Positions 25,102 to 34,507 of a stretch of DNA of 64,000 bases are shown piece by piece. The position numbers and the translations under genes were made by a program. The notes under the pieces were generated by a model. It was not told where the DNA came from, ran no database searches, and saw only the letters and a program-made list of their open reading frames with translations. Numbering within the stretch: position 1 is the first letter of the stretch; the number at the start of each line of letters is the position of its first letter. The DNA is from Microbispora catharanthi (GTDB taxonomy: Bacteria; Actinomycetota; Actinomycetes; Streptosporangiales; Streptosporangiaceae): the NCBI RefSeq assembly GCF_006334915.2, contig NZ_VDMA02000021.1, positions 62,001 to 126,000 of the forward strand, written 5' to 3'.

Positions 25102-25536
25102 ATGTCCGAAGTGCTCCGTGCCGTGGACAGGCTGAGACAGGCCATCAACCGCCATGACCTCGACGCCCTGGCGCAGTGCTTCGACGAGCGGGCCGTTCTG
25201 GTGGCCCCCGACGGCATCGCCGAGAACCGGGAGGAGATCGCCTCCTATTACGGCGAGTGGATGGATGCGTTCCCCAACATGATGATCACACCGCAATCGG
25301 TGACCATGTTCGGGGACACGGTGGCGGCGGAGTTCACGATCAGCGGCACGCACAAGGGGCCGCTGCTCGTCCCCGGCGGGGATGTGCTGGAGGGCACCGG
25401 GCGGTCCATCCTCGTGCGCTCGTGCAGCTTCTCCACCGTGGAGGACGGGCTGATCCTCAGCCATCGGCTCTTCTACGACCAACTGGAGATGGCGGCCCAG
25501 ATCGGCGGCTGCCTCTGTTTCGGCGGCGGCTCGTAA
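25102..25536 (+). CDS. SnoaL-like ester cyclase-type protein
   Basis: A 144-residue NTF2-fold protein with RLRQAINRHDLDALAQCFDERAVLVAPDG and DAFPNMMITPQSVTMFGDTVAAEFTISG, the pattern of SnoaL/ester cyclase-like proteins. ATG 25102 is chosen because GGGAA precedes it and upstream codons have no family match. The cysteine pair in GGCLCFGGGS at the end is unusual and may bind a metal or be surface exposed. No partner gene is obvious. Confidence 0.78.
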   Translation: MSEVLRAVDRLRQAINRHDLDALAQCFDERAVLVAPDGIAENREEIASYYGEWMDAFPNMMITPQSVTMFGDTVAAEFTISGTHKGPLLVPGGDVLEGTGRSILVRSCSFSTVEDGLILSHRLFYDQLEMAAQIGGCLCFGGGS

Positions 25537-25626
25537 CGGGCCACCGCTCGAGAAGGCTCCAACCGGCCGCGAACTCAATCCCCTTCATCGGGTGAAAGCG
25601 GGTAGCCGGATGGATGGAGCCCCCAC

Positions 25627-26226
25627 GTGATCCCCGAAGCACCACCCGACCGCGTCGACGACGCCGAGCTGATCAGGCGGTCCCGGCGCGACCCCGAGGC
25701 CTTCGCGGACCTGTTCGACCGGCACGCCTCAGCCCTGCACCGGTACGTCGCCCGCCGTCTGGGCGCGTCCCTCGCCGACGACGTCGTCTCCGACACCTTC
25801 CTGACCGCCTTCCGCAAGCGCGAGCGCTACGACCTGACCCAGCCGGACGCGCGCCCCTGGCTGTACGGCATCGCCGCGAACCTCATCGGACGGCACCGCC
25901 GTACGGAGACCCGGTTCTACCGGGCGCTGGCGAGGACCGGGGTGGACGAGATCGCCGAGCCGTACGCCGACCGGGTCGACCAGCGGGTGTCCGCGCAGGG
26001 CACGCAGCGCGGCCTGGCCGAGGCGCTGGCCGGGCTGTCGGCGGGTGACAGGGACGTGCTGCTGCTCGTCGCCTGGGCCGACCTCACCTACGAGGAGATC
26101 TCCAGAGCCCTGGACATACCCGTCGGGACCGTGCGCTCGCGATTACACCGGGCGCGGACGAAGACCCGCGCGGCGCTCGGCGGCGACAACCCCATCGCGA
26201 CCAGTGAGGAGCCCCTTCATGGATGA
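25627..26226 (+). CDS. ECF sigma factor
   Basis: A 199-residue sigma-70 family factor with region 2 (DPEAFADLFDRHASALHRYVARRLG, ADDVVSDTFLTAFRKR, then ARPWLYGIAANLIGRHRR) and region 4 (LSAGDRDVLLLVAWADLTYEEISRALDIPVGTVRSRLHRAR). It starts at GTG with GGAG upstream. The stop overlaps the CU044_5270 gene by eight bases. This sigma/CU044_5270 pair is common in actinobacteria and the partner is thought to act as an anti-sigma-like membrane protein. Confidence 0.93.
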   Translation: MIPEAPPDRVDDAELIRRSRRDPEAFADLFDRHASALHRYVARRLGASLADDVVSDTFLTAFRKRERYDLTQPDARPWLYGIAANLIGRHRRTETRFYRALARTGVDEIAEPYADRVDQRVSAQGTQRGLAEALAGLSAGDRDVLLLVAWADLTYEEISRALDIPVGTVRSRLHRARTKTRAALGGDNPIATSEEPLHG

Positions 26227-27193
26227 CCTGCGACTGCTCCGTGAGATGCGCGCGGAGGTGCCCGAGCCGGGCGCCGAGTGGCTGGTCTCCGCCAGGGCAC
26301 GACTGCTGCGCCGCGTCCGCACCTGGCACCTCCCCCGGTTCGGCCGCCGGCTGCTGCTCGCCGGGGCCCTCGGCGGCGCCGCCTCCGTCGTGATCGCCAC
26401 CCGGCCGAACGAGCCCGGCGTCGTCGCCCGGTCTCCGGTCGTACGGCTCGACTCCGCGACCGTGCTGCGGCAGGCGGCCGAGGTCGCCGAGTCGCGGCCG
26501 CGACCGGCCGTGCCCCGGCCGGACCAGTGGCACTACACCAGGACGCTGGACAAGCAGGCCAACGACGATCCCGGCTCCCCCGGCACCACGTGGGAGGGCT
26601 GGATGCGCTACGACGGGAAGCAGGCCGCCGGCTACGGCGAGGACGGCCGGATGCACGTCAGCGACGTGCCACCGGACCCCGGCGACGACGACCTGTCCCC
26701 CCAGCAGTACGACGCGAAGCTGCGCCGGCTCCCCACGGACCCGGACGACCTGCTGGCCCATGTCAGCGGCGACCGGCACTGGATCGACCTGCCGGTCGAG
26801 GAGGGTGTGAAGAAGAACGTCGAGCCCCCGGACGCGCGGGCCTTCCGCGTGATCTTCCTCTACCTCGAACGGCACGTGGTCATGCCGCCGAAGCTGGAGG
26901 GCGCGATGTTCCGGGCGCTGATGAAGATCCCCCGTGTCGTGGTCGAGAAGGACGTCGCGGACGCGGCCGGACGGCGCGGCCTGGGGATCCGCTTCGACCG
27001 GGGTGGCGATCCGGGTGCCCTGCATTACCACATCCTCGATTCCCGCACCTACCGCTACCTCGGCAGCCGCATGGTGTGGCTGCGCGACGAGTACATCCAC
27101 GGCGATTCCCGGCCCGCCTTCCGGGCGGGCTCGGTGTGGGCGACCGCTCTGCTGGCCTCCGGCATCGTGGACCGGCCCGGCCGGCGGCTCTGA
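26219..27193 (+). CDS. CU044_5270 family membrane protein, sigma factor partner
   Basis: A 324-residue single-pass protein. The N-terminal cytosolic part begins MDDLRLLREMRAEVPEPG, followed by one membrane segment at about residues 42-60 (LLLAGALGGAASVVIA), then a large outside domain with PDQWHYTRTLDKQAND and ILDSRTYRYLGSRMVWL. The layout, short cytosolic start plus sensor-like ectodomain, fits an anti-sigma factor for the ECF protein upstream; this is inferred from position and family only. GAGGAG precedes the ATG, which overlaps the sigma gene. Confidence 0.85.
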   Translation: MDDLRLLREMRAEVPEPGAEWLVSARARLLRRVRTWHLPRFGRRLLLAGALGGAASVVIATRPNEPGVVARSPVVRLDSATVLRQAAEVAESRPRPAVPRPDQWHYTRTLDKQANDDPGSPGTTWEGWMRYDGKQAAGYGEDGRMHVSDVPPDPGDDDLSPQQYDAKLRRLPTDPDDLLAHVSGDRHWIDLPVEEGVKKNVEPPDARAFRVIFLYLERHVVMPPKLEGAMFRALMKIPRVVVEKDVADAAGRRGLGIRFDRGGDPGALHYHILDSRTYRYLGSRMVWLRDEYIHGDSRPAFRAGSVWATALLASGIVDRPGRRL

Positions 27194-27264
27194 CCGCGCA
27201 GGAGCCCGACCGGGCCCTGCGGCGCGCTGAATATTTCACGGAATTCGGCGCCGAGCGGCAGATC

Positions 27265-27294
27265 TCGTGCGGCGTTTCCCGAGGTGCCGCACGA
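27265..27294. terminator. Hairpin after the sigma/CU044_5270 operon
   Basis: TCGTGCGGC and GCCGCACGA pair perfectly over a 12-base loop, about 70 bases after the CU044_5270 stop. No T-tract. The rest of the 260 bases before the GH6 gene shows no recognised operator. Confidence 0.45.
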
Positions 27295-27453
27295 TCCCGG
27301 CGAATTTGGCACGGAAAGGGATATTTCCACTTCGGCGAATCGTGTACATGAACCGGGCGATTGCCGAGTCTGGGGAGCGTCGGCCCTCACGCGCGAACCG
27401 GAACGGGCGCCGGCACGCCAGAGCAGGTCACCTCACCCTGGAGACGATCGCCC

Positions 27454-29625
27454 ATGTCCTTCGGCCACCATCGGTTTGTCCGCAGGATCCTGACGGCCGC
27501 CGCGGCGGTCGTCCCCATCGCAGCACTGGCCGTGGCGGGACCGGTCCTGGGCGCGGCGTCCGCCGACGCCGCCGTCACCTGTCAGGTGACCTACGCGAGC
27601 ACCCAGTGGGGAACGAATTCGGGCGGCTTCACGGCCGGGATCACCGTCAGGAACACCGGCGAAACGCTGACCGGCTGGAAACTGACGTTCACGTTCCCCG
27701 GCTCGCAGAAGCTCACGCAGGGCTGGTCGGCCCGGTGGACCCAGCTCGCCGACCACGTCACCGCCCAGAACGAGGCCTGGAACGGCACGGTGGCGTCCGG
27801 CGGGTCCTTGCAGCTCGGATTCAACGGCACCTGGACCGGCAGCAACCCGCCGCCCACGGACTTCGCCTTCAACGGCGTGCCCTGCCAGGTCATCGTGCCG
27901 GGCACGTCGCCGAGCCCGTCCGCCAGTCCCAGCACGAGCCCGTCCGCCAGTCCCAGCGCGAGCCCGTCGCCCGGTCCGCTGCGGATCGTCATCGAGCCGA
28001 AGACGGTCACCGTGCCCGAGGGAGGCACGGCGAGCGTCCAGGTGTGGCTCAACCGCAGGCCCGAGGGCACGGTGCACATCGGCACCGGCAACGTGTCCGG
28101 CGACAAGGACCTGACGATCGTCACCAGCCCGACCTTCACCCCGGACGACTGGAACGTCCCGCAGCCCCTCACCGTGGCCGCCGCCGAGGACGACGACGCG
28201 GTGAACGGCAGCGCCACCTTCGACACGCGCAGCAGCCAGGCCACCGCGCCCAGCGCCGTGCTGTGGACCGCCACCGAGCAGGACAACGACATCGCGGGTC
28301 CGTCACCGAGCCCCAGCCCGAGCGTCACGCCGAGCCCGGGCGGGGACGTGCCGGTGGACAACCCGTTCATCGGCGCCAAGGGGTACGTCGACCCCGATTG
28401 GGCGGCCGACGTGGAGTCCTCCGCCGCGAAGGTGGACGACGAGACCGCGCAGAAGATGCGCGGCCTGGAGAGGACGCCCACCGCGGTCTGGCTGGACCGG
28501 ATCGCGGACGTCAGCGGCGGCTCCGGGGTCGCCCGTACGCTGAAGGACCACCTCGACGCCGCCGTCGGGCAGGGAGCCGGCTACATCACGCTCGTCCTCC
28601 ACGACCTGCCCGACCGGGACTGCCGGTCGCGCGTCTCCGACGCCGAGCTCCACGAGCAGGAGAACGGCCTCAACCGCTACAAGGCGGAGTTCGTGGACCC
28701 CGTCGCCGCCCTCCTGGCCAGGCCCGAGTATCGGAACCTGCGCGTCGCGGCCGTCATCGAGCCGCGGGCCCTGATCGACCTCATCGTGGGAGGCGCCCTG
28801 GACATCTATCCGTGTGACCAGGCGGCGGGGTCGGGCGTGTACATGATGGGCATCCGCTACGCCCTCGACAAGCTGTCGCCCCTGCCCAACGTCTACACCT
28901 ACCTGGACGCGGGCACCGCGGGATGGGCCGGCTGGGAGACGAACTTCACCGCGCTCGTGACCCTCATCACCGAGACCGTGCGCGGCACGACGGCGGGCCT
29001 GAACAGCCTCGACGGCGTCGCCACGAACGTCGCGGACTACGTCCCCCTCGAGGAGCCCTTCCTGACCGGCCCCGACCAGACCGTGGCCGGCCAGCCGATC
29101 AAGCAGAGCAGGTTCATCGACTGGAACCCCTACCTGAACGAACGGGACTACGCCGTCGCGATGCGGAGCGCCCTGATCGCCAAGGGCTTCCCCGGCTCGC
29201 TCGGCGTGGTCGTCGACACCTCCCGCAACGGCTGGGGCGGACCGGCCCGGCCCACCGCGGCGAGCACCTCCCTCGACGTCAACACCTTCGTGGACCAGAG
29301 CCGCGTCGACCGGCGTCCGTCACGCGCCGCGGAGTGCAACCAGAACGGCGCGGGGCTGGGGGCCCGGCCGGTGGCCGCGCCCGTTCCCGGCGTCGACGCC
29401 TACCTGTGGATCAAGCGGCCCGGCGAGTCGGACGGCGTCGGCGGACCGCTCCTGCCCGAGGGCTCCGACCGGCTGATCGACTACAGGTGCGACCCCAAGG
29501 GCTCCCTCACGCCCGGGTCGAACGGTTTCCGGCCGACCGGCGCCCTCCCCGACGCGCCGCTCGCGGGCGACTGGCACCACCAGCAGTTCGTGATGCTGGT
29601 GAACAACGCCTACCCCGCTCTCTGA
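27454..29625 (+). CDS. Secreted GH6-family protein with CBM2, altered catalytic acid
   Basis: A 723-residue exported protein. Order: signal peptide (1-40), CBM2 (about 41-150, starting VTCQVTYASTQWGTNSGGF), Ser/Pro linker, Calx-beta-like domain (about 175-280), second linker, GH6 domain (about 305-723). GH6 enzymes cut beta-1,4-glucan by inversion. The first GH6 signature is intact (HDLPDRDC, residues 383-390), as are VDTSRNGWGG and FVMLVNNAYP. At the second signature the usual E-P/I-D reads VIEPRALIDL: Arg438 stands where the general-acid Asp is expected. It may be inactive, altered, or use another acid. GGAGA lies before the ATG. Confidence 0.92.
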   Translation: MSFGHHRFVRRILTAAAAVVPIAALAVAGPVLGAASADAAVTCQVTYASTQWGTNSGGFTAGITVRNTGETLTGWKLTFTFPGSQKLTQGWSARWTQLADHVTAQNEAWNGTVASGGSLQLGFNGTWTGSNPPPTDFAFNGVPCQVIVPGTSPSPSASPSTSPSASPSASPSPGPLRIVIEPKTVTVPEGGTASVQVWLNRRPEGTVHIGTGNVSGDKDLTIVTSPTFTPDDWNVPQPLTVAAAEDDDAVNGSATFDTRSSQATAPSAVLWTATEQDNDIAGPSPSPSPSVTPSPGGDVPVDNPFIGAKGYVDPDWAADVESSAAKVDDETAQKMRGLERTPTAVWLDRIADVSGGSGVARTLKDHLDAAVGQGAGYITLVLHDLPDRDCRSRVSDAELHEQENGLNRYKAEFVDPVAALLARPEYRNLRVAAVIEPRALIDLIVGGALDIYPCDQAAGSGVYMMGIRYALDKLSPLPNVYTYLDAGTAGWAGWETNFTALVTLITETVRGTTAGLNSLDGVATNVADYVPLEEPFLTGPDQTVAGQPIKQSRFIDWNPYLNERDYAVAMRSALIAKGFPGSLGVVVDTSRNGWGGPARPTAASTSLDVNTFVDQSRVDRRPSRAAECNQNGAGLGARPVAAPVPGVDAYLWIKRPGESDGVGGPLLPEGSDRLIDYRCDPKGSLTPGSNGFRPTGALPDAPLAGDWHHQQFVMLVNNAYPAL

Positions 29626-29641
29626 GCCCGCGGTGCGTCTC

Positions 29642-32110
29642 CTACCTGTCCACGCGTCCCAGGAGCACCTGCGCGTCCGCGCTGATCGGCGCCTGGGCCG
29701 AGGTGTCCACCTGTGAGGTGATGTCGATGCCGTTCCTGAGCTGACTCCACAGGCCGAGGACGGCCGCCGCCTGCGCGACGATGAGCGCGATCCCGCTGCC
29801 CGCCGTACCGAGCCGGTAGACGACGGCCACGGGGGTGAGCCGCGACGCGAGGCCGCCCGGGCGGGTCTGGAGGGTCCGCGCGTCCATGAGGACGGCGACG
29901 ACGGTCAGCACCAGGAACAGCAGCAGCACCCGCACGAGCGAGCCGCGTACGGGGGCCTGGCCGATGACGTTGTTCACCACGGCGTGGGCCCCCGTCGCCG
30001 CGGCGTACGCGAGGACCGGCACGACGCCCTTGAGATAGCCGCGCCTGCCGGGCAGGCGACGCCACAGCGCGCCCAGCGCGAAGCCCGCCACCGGCCAGAT
30101 CAGCAGCCCCCCGATCAGGTCGCCGGCCAGGCCGTAGAACCCGTTGGGATCGCCGAGCCGGTCGAGCCAGCCGTCGTGTCCCCGGCTGTCGGTGCTCCAC
30201 GTGGCCCAGATCAGGAACACGGCGGCGGGCGCGCCCACGAAGGACGCGTACCGGGCGGCGAGCCGCGCGTTCGCCCACCACGACGCGCCGGGGCCGCGCG
30301 ACAGCGCCACGTCGAGCGGGCTGAGCCCGTCCTCCCTGTCGGGATCGAGGCCGATCTCCACGCGGAGCCGGCGGATGCGGTCGACGACCGGCCCGATCTC
30401 CTTGGTGTGTTCCTCGTCGTCGACCTCCCCCGCCGCCCAGCGCCGCCGCAGCCCCTTCTCCCTCGCCTCCAGGTCCCGGTACTCGTCCACGATCACCGCG
30501 AGCCGTCGGCGTGACACGCCCGGGTCGGCGACCTCGGCCCGTCGTGTCAGCCGCAGCAGCAGGGGCAGCGCGGCCAGCCCCACGAGCCCGGCGAGCGGAA
30601 AGGGCATCCCCGCGTACGTGTTGAGCCACCTGATCGTGCCCACGACGAACAGGAACACCAGGAGCCATACGGTGGACGGCCCGACGGAGTCCGTACGCCG
30701 CCCGTGCAGGCGAAGCAGCAGCAGAAGCAGGAGCACCACCAGCGGCCACATCAGATAGGCGAGGCCGCGCAGCAGGAAATAGGGCGATGTCGCCTCGTCC
30801 GGCAGGCTGCCCGTGGTCCGCAGGCCGACGACGGCCGCGTGGGCCACGTAGGCGAGGGTCAGCAGTGCGAGGCCGGGGACGCTCCAGCACAGCAGGACGC
30901 GCACGGCGCGCGGCGTCCTGCCCCGAACACGGGCGGCCCGGATCGCGATCGCCCACGCCGCCCCGGTGAGCAGCAGTGCGGTGGCCACCGCCGACGCCAC
31001 CCACAGGGGATCCCAAGGCGCGGCGTGAAGGGCTCGTGCGGCCAGGATCGCCAGGCTCCCGGCGACGGCGAGCACCGCGCCGGCGAGCAGGGGGACTCCC
31101 CGCCGGAGGCCGGTGCGCCACAGCCCCCACAGCGCCAGGCAGAGCGGCGCCCCCACCACGAGGATCGCCAGCGTGTCCAGCACACCGATCAGGGCGGCCA
31201 GGAACAACGTGCCGGTGAGCCCGCCCACGACCAGCATCGCCTCCGACGCCGCGATCATTCCCAGGGCGCCGAGGGTGATCCGGATGAGGACGCGCTCGTC
31301 CCGGTCGGCCGAACGCCGATGGAGCAGCACGAGCAGCCCGGCCAGCAGCAGGTAGGGCAGCGTGAAGCCCAGACAGGTCGCGACCATGAGCACGTCCTGC
31401 CCCCGCAGTTCGCTCCAGCGCTGGAACGCCGCGCGCGGGGACAGCGGCAGAGCGACCTCGACACGCGGCGGGGCGGCGCCGTCCCGCCAGACGTAGGTGC
31501 CGCCGGGGAGCACCTCCGACGGCAGGGGCGTCACCGTGCGCGCCCGGGACTCCGGCGTCTTGACGACCACGGTCCGCCAGCGTGCCCCGGTCAATCTGGA
31601 CGGCATGGCCCCGAGCCCGGGCAGCAGCGTGACCACCCGGGTTCCGCCGGACTCGCGACTCGACCACAGCCCGGCGGATTCCCCGACCCCCTGGACGCCG
31701 TAGAGGTCAAGACGGGTCTCCTGCGTGCTCTGGACCACCACTTCTGCGCCGTCGGCCGACATCGTGACGCTCGGCGTGCCGCCGTCCGTGCCGCCGTCCG
31801 TGCCGCTGCCCGGGAGCAGGCAGTCGGCGGCGCTCCCGTCGCCGAGCAGGGCGGCGGCCCCCGGCCAGTCGCGGGGCACCCCGACCCGCGTCGTGCTCGT
31901 CATGACGGGGGTGTCGTGGCCGCGTTCCGCGACGGTCACGGACGTCTCCACCCAGGAGGAGCGGGGAGGCCCGAACCCGCAGACCAGGTCGTCGGCGAGC
32001 GCCGGATGCGGATTCAGTGCCGGCAGGCCGAGCACCGCCGCGATGAGGAGCGCGACTGCACCGAGCAGCGCGATGGGCTTCATTCCGGCATCCGTCGTCA
32101 GCCGCCGCAC
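29642..32110 (-). CDS. Large multi-pass membrane protein of unknown function
   Basis: An 822-residue protein. A signal-like segment (MKPIALLGAVALLIAAVLG) is followed by an outside domain of about 210 residues with two Cys and a Gly/Thr/Asp run (GTDGGTDGG). Some twelve to fourteen membrane segments follow in blocks, with one cytosolic helical insert at about residues 525-605 (VIVDEYRDLEAREKGLRRRW) that looks like a coiled coil. No family was recognised and no transport signature is visible. GGGAGG six bases before the GTG at 32110 fixes the start. It converges with the GH6 gene and shares the strand with the transglycosylase upstream. Confidence 0.8.
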   Translation of the reverse strand: MRRLTTDAGMKPIALLGAVALLIAAVLGLPALNPHPALADDLVCGFGPPRSSWVETSVTVAERGHDTPVMTSTTRVGVPRDWPGAAALLGDGSAADCLLPGSGTDGGTDGGTPSVTMSADGAEVVVQSTQETRLDLYGVQGVGESAGLWSSRESGGTRVVTLLPGLGAMPSRLTGARWRTVVVKTPESRARTVTPLPSEVLPGGTYVWRDGAAPPRVEVALPLSPRAAFQRWSELRGQDVLMVATCLGFTLPYLLLAGLLVLLHRRSADRDERVLIRITLGALGMIAASEAMLVVGGLTGTLFLAALIGVLDTLAILVVGAPLCLALWGLWRTGLRRGVPLLAGAVLAVAGSLAILAARALHAAPWDPLWVASAVATALLLTGAAWAIAIRAARVRGRTPRAVRVLLCWSVPGLALLTLAYVAHAAVVGLRTTGSLPDEATSPYFLLRGLAYLMWPLVVLLLLLLLRLHGRRTDSVGPSTVWLLVFLFVVGTIRWLNTYAGMPFPLAGLVGLAALPLLLRLTRRAEVADPGVSRRRLAVIVDEYRDLEAREKGLRRRWAAGEVDDEEHTKEIGPVVDRIRRLRVEIGLDPDREDGLSPLDVALSRGPGASWWANARLAARYASFVGAPAAVFLIWATWSTDSRGHDGWLDRLGDPNGFYGLAGDLIGGLLIWPVAGFALGALWRRLPGRRGYLKGVVPVLAYAAATGAHAVVNNVIGQAPVRGSLVRVLLLFLVLTVVAVLMDARTLQTRPGGLASRLTPVAVVYRLGTAGSGIALIVAQAAAVLGLWSQLRNGIDITSQVDTSAQAPISADAQVLLGRVDR

Positions 32111-32197
32111 AACCGACCTCCCTTACGCGATCGATCCCCCGAAGGATGAGTCGCATGGAAAGCGGCATTGGTTACGGATTCGGATGCCACCCTGCCG

Positions 32198-33172
32198 TCA
32201 GGGGCCGGTCAGGCGGCGCTCGCCCTTCGTCGTGATCACGTAGACCTGCCAGGTGTAGTAGGCGTAGTAGTTCCTGATGTCCCGCTTCATCTGGCGCGCG
32301 TGCAGCAGGACCGCGTCGACGTACGCCTGGGAGTGGTTGTAGGCGTACAGCGCGCGCCGGTAGTCGCCGGGCGCGCCCGACGCGTGGAGGTAGTTGGCCG
32401 CGGCGAGCAGGGCGTCACCGGTGTCGTCGATGTCGCCGCCCATGCCGTACGCCTTCCAGGTGCCCGGCATGAACTGCATCGGCCCCCTGGCGCCCACATA
32501 GCTCGGCGAGCGCACCCGCCCGAACTTGGTCTCCACGAGCATCACCGCCGCGAGCACCTCCCACTCGACACCGAAGCGGCGCTCGGCGCGCCGGAAGTCG
32601 GCCAGCAGGGCGTCGGCGGGTTCCGGCGACTCGACCTTGATCTTGATAGGACCGCTGACGGGATGGGCGAGGGAGAGCAGGTCGCGGATGGCCGTCACGT
32701 TGTCCCGCGCCCGCGCGGCCATGTCCTTCGGCAGTTTTCCGTAGGTGCGGGACGCGACCGTGGGATTGCGGGCGAGATGGCGGTAGACGCGCTGCTCGTA
32801 CAGGGACAGCAGGACCACCGGCTCGGGAGCCTCCCCCTTCGCGGGGTCGCCCGTACGCCTCCAGTCGTCGATCGCGTCACGCAGTCGCCCCGCCGTACGG
32901 GTGAGGGCGTCGGCCAGCCGCTTGGGGTCCTTGGGGATCGCCTCGTCCGGCGCGGGCAGGTCCTGTGCGGGCGGCTCCGGCGTAAGCCCCTCGGGACTCG
33001 CGGAGGGCCGTCCCGACGCGGGCGGGGTCACGCTCTCGCGGGGAGCGACCGAGGCGGCCTCGCCCGCCGAGCCTCCGCATCCCGAGAGCGGGACGACCAC
33101 GGCGGCGAGCGCGGCGGCCAGCATCGTGCGGCGCGCCATCGGCGGTGAGATCACGGCAGGCTGATCGTTCAT
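32198..33172 (-). CDS. Lytic murein transglycosylase, lipoprotein
   Basis: Cuts peptidoglycan glycan strands non-hydrolytically. The 324-residue protein has a twin-Arg-containing start (ARRTMLAAALAAVVVPLSGC) ending in an LSGC lipobox, so it should be lipid-anchored. After a Pro/Ser linker and a helical region, the MltB-type catalytic domain has the catalytic Glu in LAAVMLVETKFGRV, then GARGPMQFMPGTWKAYG and ALYAYNHSQAYVD. ATG 33172 is chosen; an internal ATG before RRT is also possible. It lies 88 bases upstream of the large membrane protein and may be co-transcribed with it. Confidence 0.9.
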   Translation of the reverse strand: MNDQPAVISPPMARRTMLAAALAAVVVPLSGCGGSAGEAASVAPRESVTPPASGRPSASPEGLTPEPPAQDLPAPDEAIPKDPKRLADALTRTAGRLRDAIDDWRRTGDPAKGEAPEPVVLLSLYEQRVYRHLARNPTVASRTYGKLPKDMAARARDNVTAIRDLLSLAHPVSGPIKIKVESPEPADALLADFRRAERRFGVEWEVLAAVMLVETKFGRVRSPSYVGARGPMQFMPGTWKAYGMGGDIDDTGDALLAAANYLHASGAPGDYRRALYAYNHSQAYVDAVLLHARQMKRDIRNYYAYYTWQVYVITTKGERRLTGP

Positions 33173-33339
33173 CAGCACCAACGTATGCCCAGCGGTGACG
33201 TTCCATGCCCTCTTCGTGGCGGAGCGGCACCCCGCGAGAGCCGGCAGAGGAGGCGGGAACGTTTTACGGCCGACCGCTTTTTCCCTTCTGCGGAATTCAG
33301 TGTTGACTCGCACAGTTATCGCCCAGTAATCGTCGTCAC

Positions 33340-34467
33340 GTGCGACTGCCCCGCGTGAAATTCGAGCACCGGCCTCACCGATACGAGGACGGCACCATTC
33401 GCATCGGCGGCGAGATTTACGGGATCGCCGCCGAAATCGCGGACCCGTACGGCTGGGCGTGGACGGCCCTCACACTGATGGACGGCACCCGCTCTCTCGA
33501 CGAGATCGCCGAGCGGCTGCGTCTGGCCCATCCGGAGCTGCCGGACCCCCCGTCGATCGTCGAGCAACTGGCCGCCACCCGATACGTGGAGGACGCCGCG
33601 GCGGTGCCGCCCGCCGGGCTGAGCGAGCGCGAGCTCGACCGCTACAGCAGGAATCACGCGTTCTTCCGCACGGTCGACGTCGTGCCGCGCGGCCACGGCT
33701 GGGAGACCCAGCTCCGGCTGAAGTCCGCGCGGGTCGTGGTGCTCGGCCTGGGCGGCACGGGCTGCCACGCGGCCTGGGCGCTCGCCGCCGTCGGCGTCGG
33801 CGCGATCCACTGCGTGGATCCCGACCTGGTCGAGCTGTCCAACCTCAACCGCCAGGTGCTCTACGGCGAGGACGACGTCGGGCGCCCGAAGGCGGAGGCG
33901 GCAGTCGCCCGGCTGCGGACCGTCAACTCCGACATCTCCGTCACGGGCGAACGCCGCCACATCGGCAGCAGGGGCGAACTGGACGACCTGATCGCGGGCT
34001 ACGACGCGCTCGCCCTCTGCGCGGACCGGCCCACCGGGCACGGCATCCGGGTGTGGGCCAACCGCGCCTGCGCCGCCGCGAACATCCCCTGGGCGGGTGG
34101 CGGATACAACGGGCCGCTCGTCACCGTGGGGTGCTTCGCGCCAGGAGCGGGCGCCTGCTACGAGTGCCTGAGCAGCGGCGAGGAGGCGCGGCGCCGCCCC
34201 GGCACGCCCGTGCACCTCGGCGGGCCCGGCGTGATCGCCACCTCGGCGGGCGTGTCCGGCCAGCTCGTCGCCCACGCGCTGCTTGGGCTGCTGACCGGGG
34301 TGCCCGTGCCGCCGGTCGGCACCATCCAGGGGGTCAACCTGATCGCCGGGGACCACCACGTGTGGGTCCGGCATCCGCCTCGCCCCGGCTGTCCGGTATG
34401 CGGGACCCGGGCCGGCGGATCGGAGCACAATTCAATGCGACGAATGACCGAAATCGACGCCGGCTGA
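33340..34467 (+). CDS. E1/ThiF-like adenylating enzyme with PqqD-like N-terminus
   Basis: Likely activates a carboxyl group, probably the C-terminus of the 47-residue peptide encoded next, as an acyl-adenylate. The 375-residue protein has a PqqD/RRE-like N-terminus (about 20-90: IRIGGEIYGIAAEI, LMDGTRSLDEIAERL). A full E1 core follows: ATP loop GLGGTG (136-141), acidic strand end VDPD (159-162), SNLNRQ with the Arg finger (167-172), Lys194, and Asp229 in LCADRP. Zinc ligands are C283-x2-C286 and C361-x2-C364. No ThiS- or MoeB-type partner is nearby. The GTG has no ribosome site; TTGACT at 33303 and TAATCG at 33327 would allow a leaderless message. Relatives include MccB and ocin-ThiF proteins. 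Confidence 0.9.
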   Translation: MRLPRVKFEHRPHRYEDGTIRIGGEIYGIAAEIADPYGWAWTALTLMDGTRSLDEIAERLRLAHPELPDPPSIVEQLAATRYVEDAAAVPPAGLSERELDRYSRNHAFFRTVDVVPRGHGWETQLRLKSARVVVLGLGGTGCHAAWALAAVGVGAIHCVDPDLVELSNLNRQVLYGEDDVGRPKAEAAVARLRTVNSDISVTGERRHIGSRGELDDLIAGYDALALCADRPTGHGIRVWANRACAAANIPWAGGGYNGPLVTVGCFAPGAGACYECLSSGEEARRRPGTPVHLGGPGVIATSAGVSGQLVAHALLGLLTGVPVPPVGTIQGVNLIAGDHHVWVRHPPRPGCPVCGTRAGGSEHNSMRRMTEIDAG

Positions 34468-34507
34468 ATGAACAAAAGAAAACCTTGACTGTCTCCGGTC
34501 AACGGAC

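Noticed and set aside
30704-32149. Long plus-strand frame opposite the large membrane protein
   Set aside because: Gln/Gly/Arg-rich shadow; the minus strand has signal peptide, membrane helices and a good ribosome site.
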